This document shows, piece after piece, positions 56,975 to 64,000 of a stretch of 64,000 nucleotides of DNA. Origin of the DNA: Diphasiastrum complanatum (Eukaryota; Streptophyta; Lycopodiopsida; Lycopodiales; Lycopodiaceae); contig CM055106.1 in NCBI GenBank assembly GCA_029204225.1, forward strand, positions 16,783,314 through 16,847,313, read 5' to 3'. The notes below the pieces were generated by a model. The model did not search any database and had not been told where the DNA came from. It was given only the letters and a program-made list of their open reading frames with translations. The position numbers were made by a program, and so were the translations under genes. Each line of letters opens with the position of its first letter. The stretch's first letter is position 1.

Positions 56975-57735
56975 CTAATTAGTACAAAACCTCTCAAATT
57001 TACATCTACCTAATGACTTAGCAAAAATATCTGCCATTTGATCTTCAGATTCACAAAAAACAAGATCAATGGCTCCATCAAGAATTCTCTCGAACAAAAT
57101 GGTAGTGTATTTCGATGTGCTTGGTTCGAGCATGTAAAACTCGATTTTTGACAAGGTGAATGCAACTTTGATTATCGCAAGATATAGTAGTCGCATCCAC
57201 CTATGTTGACCTAAATCCACAAGCAATCTTCGTAACCATACCGCTTCTTCTGTAGCATTGTTGAGTGCTCGATATTCAACTTCTGTCAATGACAAGGCTA
57301 CTGTAGGTTGCTTTTTGCTGCTCCATGAAATTGCAGCTGTACCATAACTGAATGTATGACCACTGGTAGATCTTTTGTCATCAATATTACCTGCCCAATC
57401 GGCATCTGTATAACCTACCAACATTGGCACTTCAGGGTGATCATACTTCAAACCAAAATTCAATGTCCCTCGAATGTATCTGAGAATACGTACAGCAGAC
57501 TTCCAGTGTGCTTGACTAGGATCTTGCATAAATTGACTAACATCACCAACATCATAAGAAATATCAGGTCGTGTGTGTGTCAAATAAATCTCAAAGGCTT
57601 ACAATCCTGCATATTGACCTTATAAAGCAAATCTCGTCCATATTTGGTTTGTGTAAGAAATACCATGTCTTCATTTTGCCATACTTCAATGCCAAGACAA
57701 TAGTGCATCAATCCTAGATCACTCATGTTAAACGC
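56975..57735 (-). pseudogene. Copia RT C-terminus and RNase H remnant
   Basis: From 57735 the minus strand reads SDLGLMHYCLGIEVWQNEDM and TQTKYGRDLLYKVNMQDCKP, the RT C-terminal region, then a stop at about 57585 and a deletion that removes the TPM...YRQLVGSL segment. The open frame 57583-56975 is RNase H: MTHTRPDISYDVGDVSQFM, HWKSAVRILRYIRGTLNFGL, YTDADWAGNIDDKRSTSGHT, WSSKKQPTVALSLTEVEYRA and QMADIFAKSLGRCKFE. The usual DN(Q/K)SA motif is degraded (AIIKVAFTLSK). The element's 5' part is missing, cut at about 57738 by family A sequence. Confidence 0.88.
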
Positions 57736-57739
57736 ATTG

Positions 57740-57837
57740 GAAAGTATGAAGAAACGAAATGTTTCTAACTACAAAGCCTTGCTAGACTCGAAAGTCAAAG
57801 GGATGCAAAGTCAAAAGTCGAAGAGACGAAGACGAAC
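57740..57837 (+). mobile_element. Family A internal 3' end, immediately upstream of an LTR
   Basis: TGAAGAAACGAAATGTTTCT and the following AACTACAAAGCCTTGCTAG match the last pol codons and 3' leader at 3532-3571, then a shortened form of the 40-bp repeat leads to the LTR. This is what normally precedes a 3' LTR. Confidence 0.8.
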
Positions 57838-58504
57838 GGCATGACGTCAATAGATACATTTTAGGTCATGGCTAATCTACCACTCTTGTATTTCCCTGAT
57901 TAGTTGTAGATGCTTAATCACTCTAATCTTAGATTTACATAGAGCGACTATACTTACTGGATGTTACTTGACATATAGATCAACAGAGCAAACATACAAC
58001 GTAATGTAGTAGTCTGATGCTAGTAAGCAATCAAGACAAAATACATAATACATGTCCGCTTGCGTGCGAAGGCAATTCTGTCTAGGATCTGTTGATCCAA
58101 CTGTCCTCTAGTAAAGCGAGACGATTGCTCGTGAGAGAATTGTGTTTCTCCCACGCCAGCTCATTGCGTGGATTTGCATGCAGTGCTTAAATAAATTAAA
58201 GAAAGATCAATATAGGTGATTTTCTTGTTGTGTCTGATTTCAAATGCTAATGCGTCTGTTGTTTATTCGTGTGTCTAACTAAGTTTTCTTGTTCATTTGA
58301 ATTCCGCACCTTGGTTGAAGTTGAATGCTACATTCATTTTATAAACGTAGATCAGCAGTGTCTGACTACACTCTGGAGAGGATATAGGAGTGATTCAGCT
58401 GGCAGTGTCCAACAATCGCATCTGAACTCCATCCGAGGGCAAAGAGAGAGTCGTGGTTCCTTTGCAAAAGCTTCGTGATTGTGATCCTCCTCATACTCTC
58501 ATCA
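57838..58504 (+). mobile_element. Family A LTR
   Basis: Its first ~360 bases match 3907-4272. It ends CTCTCATCA one base before a PBS, so it serves as a 5' LTR for the gag that follows, although an internal 3' end also lies directly before it. About 667 bp. The 5' boundary is inferred from where the two copies become collinear. Confidence 0.78.
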
Positions 58505-58505
58505 G

Positions 58506-58518
58506 TGGTATCAAAGCC
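58506..58518 (+). other. Primer-binding site, initiator tRNA-Met
   Basis: TGGTATCAAAGCC, one mismatch to the TGGTATCAGAGC consensus, one base after the LTR end. Confidence 0.88.
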
Positions 58519-58620
58519 GATCATCTTCTCATATTATGACATATCCAAGAAGCTAGCAGATCCAGGAGGCCAAACATTCAAACAAAACAACCATCAACAA
58601 GGGAACAGACTCCAAAAAGC

Positions 58621-59116
58621 AATGGCTTCAATCAGCAGCATGCAGAGCAAGATCTGCACAATACTTGATTCTTCAGGATCTAACTTTCTAGCCTGGAAAG
58701 TTAAGACATCACTGATACTCAAGGATGAAGGACTATTCCCCTGGGTGGATGGCAAAGAAAAAATGCCTATGACAACAGGCAAGGAGCTATGCGAATGGAG
58801 GGAGAAAAATGATAAGGCAGTTGCTTTGCTATCGTCTTCCGTCGAAGATAGTCTCACACTTGACCTGGCTACACTCTCCAAAGCTAAGGAGATGTGGGAT
58901 GCATTACTCACCAGATTTCAGCCAAAATCAAGAAGTCAAATCATGATGTTGGAAGATCAGTTGACGAATTTGCAGTGGGATGGGAAAGACCTCACTTCTT
59001 TCGTAAGAAAGATGAAGGATATGTTTCTGCCACTACATAGCTCTAGAGCAGAGAACGTTTTGTCAACTGAGAAGCAGCTCACGTACCTGTTGAGAGCCTT
59101 ACCCAAATCATTCTAG
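58621..59116 (+). pseudogene. Family A Copia gag, N-terminal part
   Basis: The frame starts MASISSMQSKICTILDSSGS at 58621 and is open to a TAG at 59114. It is a UBN2-type gag: FLAWKVKTSLILKDEGLF, DKAVALLSSSVEDSLTLDL, AKEMWDALLTRFQPKSRSQI, MLEDQLTNLQWDG and LTYLLRALPKSF. The gag continues after the stop (AKDSAMNLEKAIVEIREEVE), so the TAG cuts an otherwise continuous gag. Length and order of motifs are normal for Copia. Confidence 0.9.
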
Positions 59117-60009
59117 ATGACAAGGACCCTGCTCGCGAAAGATTCTGCCATGAACCTCGAAAAGGCGATTGTCGAGATTCGAGAGGAAGTCGAGGCCAGA
59201 GAACATCTTGATCACAAAGATGGCTCTGACCAGGCCCTCTACCAAGAAGCAGTTTAAGCCTAAGAGGGAGTCGAATCAGAGGCAGGATCATGACCAGCAA
59301 GCAGAGGGGACCAGCAAGGGCAACTAGAAGAGCAAAGGGAGGTCGAAACAATAAGGTGCAGACAAGAAGACTTGTGTGAGATGCAGAAGAGACAGAGATA
59401 CAGTAGATACATGCTGGCTCAATCCCAAGATTGAGTGTATCCATTACCATAAGAAGGGCCACGTAGCCATGGGTTGCCGCCAAAACTCGAGAAACAAATC
59501 AGCACAGAACAGACAGGAGAACAGCAATAGTTCATCCTATGTCGAGGAGCCCGAGAGCTCTAAAATGGACGAAGAAAAAATGAATAGAAACTATTCGATA
59601 ACCTATATCTATGAAGACGTGTGTGCAGCATCAACATCTAACATAGGTGATTCTAGACTCAGGAGCCACCTCACACTTTGTGACATCAAGACGTATAATG
59701 TCTGATTTCAGAAGTGCAGTTCCCTCAAGATTCATAGTTCTTGGAGATGGATCTAGACATCAAGTGAACGATATTGGTTCACTATGGCTCAACACCAATG
59801 GCAGAGACAGACGACTCGAAGATGTCTTGTTCATGCCTACTCTGCAACAAGACTTGCTCTCTGTAGCAAGAATAGCAGATGCAGGGATGTGTGTGATGTT
59901 TGCTGACAAAGCATGCAATGTGATTGATGCCAGTACCAGTACTTTGATCGCTCAAGGCAGAAGGACCGAAAACCTATATCATCTGAACGTACGCCTACCT
60001 GCAGATTAG
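59117..60009 (+). pseudogene. Family A gag C-terminus and protease
   Basis: A small deletion and frameshift near 59240 break gag. From 59376 two zinc knuckles are visible: the tail of the first (MRCRRDRDTVDTC, with His replaced by Asp) and a second CIHYHKKGHVAMGC (second Cys is Tyr). After another frameshift at about 59650 the protease frame reads ILDSGATSHFV with the catalytic Asp intact, then FIVLGDGSRHQVNDIGSLW, LEDVLFMPTLQQDLLSVARI and ACNVIDASTSTLIAQGRR. It ends NVRLPAD and a TAG at 60007-60009. Confidence 0.87.
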
Positions 60010-60386
60010 GTGCATCAGACTCATGATGACCAGCCAGACACTCTGTGGCACAAGAGACTTAGCCACATGAACTCAATGGCACTTTATCAAGCAAGCCATC
60101 ATGGAGCAGTGACAGGGGTCAGCATCTCGAATGCAACCAGTTCGACCACCTGTGATGCATGTTTGAAGGGCAAGATGTCACGCACACCATTCGTTACAGA
60201 CTCCTACAAAACGACTAAGATTCTGGAGCTAGTGCATTCTAACATCTGTGGACCATTCAACGTGATCTCAGTAGGAGATTCAAAATATTATATAACCTTC
60301 ATTGATGATTATAGCAAATTTGTCAGAGTGTATTTTATTCAGAATAAATCTGAAGCACTTGATAAATTCACATAATATGTGAATTG
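60010..60386 (+). pseudogene. Family A pre-integrase and integrase N-terminus, cut by insertion
   Basis: In frame with the protease after the TAG: TLWHKRLSHMNSMALYQASH (pre-integrase), CDACLKGKMSRTPF (zinc-binding), LELVHSNICGPFNVISVG and FIDDYSKFVRVYF. The first catalytic Asp of the DDE triad (HSD in the 37-kb copy) is Asn here. The frame ends at 60375, and at 60387 another Copia LTR begins, which has split the integrase. Confidence 0.88.
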
Positions 60387-60920
60387 TGTGAAAATACTGT
60401 AAAAATAAAACAGAGATTCAAATTTTGGGGTTTGTCCAAACTTGAGGTAGACTAGTCTAGTAACTTTCCAAGTTGAGTCAAGGTAGATTTTTAGTCTCCA
60501 TAGTGATGTGTAGGTCTAGAACCTATCAAGAAGCATGTGGGGCTACTCTTGTAGGTCAAGGATTCTCAAAAAGAGAGATTCTCAAGTCTTATCCATTTCT
60601 CTTTTTGTCATCTAGTAGAGAGGGAGAGGCAATGTGGCATCTAGGTTGCTTTCCCTCTCCACGACTTCTAGAAGGCCTCTTGTATTATAAATAAGATGGC
60701 TTTGTACCTCAAGAAACACTTCTTCAAGTAAAGCTTCCATTTGATCCATTGGAGGTGTAATGATAATTAGATTGTGATGAATGCTCTTGCCTTCTTGCTA
60801 ACTAGCTTGCCAATGTTTTCCATCTCTTTGTTTTTGGAATAGAAGCTAGTTTAGTGTGCAAACATTCATTTTCTTGATCCTTGTACTTGCAGCTGGTTCA
60901 CACATGTGAAAAAGTTCTCA
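60387..60920 (+). mobile_element. 5' LTR of a Copia inserted into family A integrase
   Basis: Starts TGTGAAAATACTG and ends AAGTTCTCA, exactly before the PBS; about 534 bp. The start is fixed by comparison with the uninterrupted family A copy at 37668-37690 (ATATGTGAATTG then GGTAGAG). The 3' LTR lies outside the window. Confidence 0.85.
60686..60693 (+). promoter_or_regulatory. TATA box of the Copia LTR
   Basis: TATAAATA lies about 235 bases before the LTR end, a plausible position for the retrotransposon's own promoter. Confidence 0.5.
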
Positions 60921-60932
60921 TGGTATCAGAGC
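60921..60932 (+). other. Primer-binding site, initiator tRNA-Met
   Basis: A perfect TGGTATCAGAGC directly after the LTR. Confidence 0.93.
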
Positions 60933-61679
60933 TTGATAGGAGAATACACATCTAATCATTACTTTATGAAATGGAATGACTTCTCATCATTGTTGATGAA
61001 ATTTTGCCTCTTACTAGCACTCGATTTTGAGATAACTAGATCCACTCTTATCATCACTTATTAACATATCTTTTTCTCTAATTTCAGAGCTGTACAGCCT
61101 ACTGTATCAGCACGTGTGAGGCCTCTAGTCGAGATAGAGTGGGGGCTATGTTACTTCTCATCTCTTCCATCCATGTAGCATATGAATAGGAAGCTAATCA
61201 AGGCTAGTTTGTGATGCAAGTGACCTCAAGAGGATTTGTGGATCCTAAGGAGAGTTCTTGACATTCAAGTGAGGCATGTTGAAGAAGAAAAATAGAGTTT
61301 TACATGCTTGAAGGTTGTACTATCTAGGATCCCTTATTTGTAGGAGTCAAAAATAGCAAGTTTTGACTATTTTTCAATTTTCTTCAATCCAAGAAGAATT
61401 GTTTGGATCTATGATCCTATGAATGGATGAAACTTTCTAAATGATAAATCTGATTTTTTTAAGCCATTTTCACACGTGTGAACTCAGATTTACTTCATCC
61501 ACTTTTGCTTTGAAAAATTTAGTGCAAATTTTGTCTAGCACCTAGAAATTGGAATTTTTGGCCTTCTTTGAGTTCTCAATCATTTGTTAACTTGATTCTA
61601 GGTAATCAATAGTCTACATTTGATTAGTTTTGAACCTCTGAAAACATTCATTTAGAAAGCCAAAATCAATTCTCTAGAT

Positions 61680-62501
61680 ATGACTTCAATGGAATCTTAT
61701 CTATTAAAACAAGGTGAAAGACTCACCTCTACAAATTATAGTACATGGAAAGTGAGGATAGAATCAATTCTTGTACTTCAAGATCTAATAGATATAGTGA
61801 ATTGGAATGAGGAGAAACCAAATAATCCTCAAGAAATTCCCAAATTCAAGAAAAGAGCAAGAGTTGCTCTTCATGTTTTGAAGCTAAATGTCTCCAATGA
61901 AGTCCTAAGAGAGATTAGTTCTTGTGTCAATGCTCAAGAAGCATGGAGTACTCTTCAATCTATTTACGAGTCTAAAAACACTTCTAGAATCCTTACTCTA
62001 AGAAATGTGATCTTTCAAAGTCTTCAAAGAAAGAATGAAAGTGCTTCATCCCATGTTTCTAAAGTTAAGGATCTCCATAAAGATCTTTGTTGCATAGATG
62101 ATTCTATCAAATCCAAGGAAATAGTTCAAGTTATCTTGAATGGACTAAGTGAAGATTTTGATACCATTGTCCAATCTTATGCATTTAAAGAGGACTTACC
62201 CTCTTTAGAAGCCTTGCAAGGAGTCTTGATAGCTGAGGAGTATAGGCATCAAACTCGAATTGCAAGATTTGAGAGATTATCTCTCAAAGATGGAGGAAGT
62301 GATCAAGCACTCTTCACCAAATCCAAGGAGAAGAGAAAAGACAAGAAGAATGGAAAGAGCACCAAGGACAACACAAGAGCAATGGAGAAGACATCCGAGG
62401 AGGAACCAAGCTCATCCAATGTGAAGAAGAACAAGTACAAGGTTACTTGTTTCTCATGTGGCAAAAAGGGGCATTTTGCGTCTCAATGCTACAAAAGGTA
62501 A
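61680..62501 (+). pseudogene. Copia gag (YLL-type), ending at a stop after the zinc knuckle
   Basis: An intact 273-residue frame beginning MTSMESYLLKQGERLTSTNY: STWKVRIESILVLQDLIDIV, ALHVLKLNVSNEVLREISS, AQEAWSTLQSIYESKNTSRI, GLSEDFDTIVQSYAFKEDLP and the CCHC knuckle CFSCGKKGHFASQC. The TAA at 62499 is in frame with the protease that follows. In an undamaged Copia, gag and pol share one frame, so the stop either inactivates pol or limits its expression. Closely related to the gags at 18144 and 29316. Confidence 0.9.
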
Positions 62502-63880
62502 AAGCAAACCAACATAATTTGTGAAGATGGATCTCCTTGTGACAAAGAAGATTCACTTATGATGACTAACTTTTCATCTTCCTCTTTTAAGCATTCTAAT
62601 GTATGGTGGCTAGATAGTGGTGCCTCATCCCACATGAGTAGTGATAAAAACTCTTTTTGTAATCTTGTACCATACAAAGGATCTAGAAGTTGTATCTATA
62701 TAGCAAATGATGAGGAATGCATGATAGAAGGCATAGGAAGCATATCTCTAGATAAGCTTGATCTCATTAATGTGCTCTATGTTCCTAGTTTGACTAAAAA
62801 TCTAATAAGTGTAGGCCAACTCCATGATGATGGTCTACAAGTAGATTTTAAAGATGGTACTTGCTTGATCACAAAAGATGATGATATAATAGCATCATGT
62901 TCTCGTTTTGGAAGGTTATTCAGGCTTGATGGAAATGAAAATGCTAATCTTTGTTCGGATATTGTGATACAAGGAAAGCTCTCAAGTGAAGATCTATGGC
63001 ATAGGAGGTTGGGCCATCCCAACTCCAAGGCCATCCAATCTATGTGCAAGTCAGAGCTAGCTCATGGTTTGCCTAAATCCATGATCAAGGAGCCAAGTCC
63101 TTGTGATGCATGTGCATTGGCCAAATCACATGCAAGGCCACATCAAAGATCAACCATCAAGTCCAAAGCACCTTTGGAACTCATCCATAGTGACATCCAT
63201 TTCTCATCCACCAAGAGCAAGGGTGGAGCTACATGTTTTATAACATGTATTGGTTTTTGTTGGGTTTACCTTTTATCTTCTAAAGCATTAGCAAATGAAA
63301 CTTTTGTGAAGTTCAAAGCTGTTGTTGAGAATCAACTATCTTGTAAAATTAAAGCTTTGAGAAGTGATAATGGAGGTGAATACATCTCCACAAAGTTCAT
63401 AAACTTAGAACTCTATGTGAATGTGCAAAGGCACTTAGACTAGAAGCCTCTCTTTCTATTTGGGGAGAAGCAATAGGATGTGCTAACTACCTTTGCAATT
63501 TTTTGCCAAATCATGCTATAGAAGATATTTCACCTTATGAAAAGTTGTATGGAAGGAAACCCGAGGTCAATCATCTTAGAACATGTGGATGTGTATGCCT
63601 TGTACATGTACCTCTTGAAACAAGAAAAAAAGAACATGCTAATGCTCTTAAAGACATTATGATAGGCTATTCAAGTAAAGCCCATAAGATTTTTGTTCCA
63701 TCCACTAATCAAACTATGATAAGTAGAGATGTGATCTTCCATGAAGATCAAATGTACATGAAGGACAATGTGGAGGAATCTCAAGAGCTTATTCATCAAG
63801 GAGGAGTCTCTTCATCAAGTATTGATCAAGATGATGACTTGTTGGGGCCAAGATCACAAGAGAAGCCGAGTCTGCAATGA
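62502..63880 (+). pseudogene. Copia protease and integrase, broken by a deletion
   Basis: In the gag frame, protease shows VWWLDSGASSHMSSDKNSF with the catalytic Asp intact and LISVGQLHDDGL. Pre-integrase has DLWHRRLGHPNSKAIQSM, then CDACALAKSHARPH, LIHSDIHFSS, and LRSDNGGEYISTKF. There the frame shifts: about 90-100 bp have been lost, including the region that normally holds the third catalytic residue (ERKN). The next frame (63503-63880) is the integrase C-terminus: NHAIEDISPYEKLYGRKPEV, RTCGCVCLVHVPLETRKKE and MISRDVIFHEDQM. Confidence 0.9.
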
Positions 63881-64000
63881 CTCCAAGAAGATCAACCCGA
63901 GAGAGATCTGAGCCTAGAAGACTCACCTACTTGGAAAAAGACAAAAAAATGGAGGATTCAAGTTCTCTACATGCTTTTCACACTTCCATTGAAGAACCAT
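63881..64000 (+). pseudogene. Start of Copia IN-RT linker, cut by the window end
   Basis: After a frameshift at about 63875 one frame reads TPRRSTRERSEPRRLTYLEK, matching the linker at about 31618-31680 in family B. RT would follow beyond the window. Confidence 0.7.

Overview
This is plant nuclear DNA dominated by transposable elements. Three lines of sequence evidence support that. There are many Ty1/Copia and Ty3/Gypsy LTR retrotransposons of plant type, including a chromodomain-bearing chromovirus and Athila/Tat (OTA)-like elements. Most primer-binding sites match plant initiator tRNA-Met (TGGTATCAGAGC). The one clear host gene, an organellar guanylate kinase, has spliceosomal introns with GT/AG ends. 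Two of its introns are 3 to 4 kb long, which points to a large, repeat-rich genome. The species or clade cannot be fixed from this window.

Layout. 1-4272: 3' half of a Copia element (called family A here), plus strand. 4273-6278: minus-strand Copia with a 3' LTR and an internal deletion joining integrase to RNase H. 8413-9650: isolated LTR holding a very long GA microsatellite. 11480-16553: decayed minus-strand OTA-like Gypsy element with PBS and 5' LTR. 16638-21210: structurally complete, recently inserted but non-autonomous Copia with a perfect 5-bp target duplication. 21682-34157: a Copia element (family B) split by a nested minus-strand chromovirus (22927-29091); its 3' LTR also carries a tRNA-derived SINE. 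35077-35849: a cluster of hairpin-forming repeats enclosing a fragment of a U-box/ARM-repeat host gene, directly upstream of a Copia 3' end. 36840-39575: a family A fragment against a minus-strand Copia 5' end. 40379-45780: degraded sequence with one unrecognised ORF and a Gypsy RT remnant. 45909-54406: guanylate kinase gene, minus strand, four exons. 56550-57735: minus-strand Copia 3' end. 57740-60386: family A sequence in the order internal 3' end, LTR, PBS, gag, PR, IN. 60387-64000: a further Copia inserted into that integrase and running off the window.

The guanylate kinase exons join in frame into a protein of about 428 residues with an organellar-type P-loop and a long transit-peptide-like N-terminus, so it is probably functional. 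Nearly every retrotransposon reading frame carries stops, frameshifts or deletions, and several catalytic aspartates have become asparagine. I found no convincing new multi-gene system. The most interesting items are the foldback cluster with a captured gene fragment, the recent non-autonomous Copia, the SINE trapped between 16-bp target duplications, a two-orientation motif array in a Gypsy leader, and an in-frame stop shared by two copies of family A.
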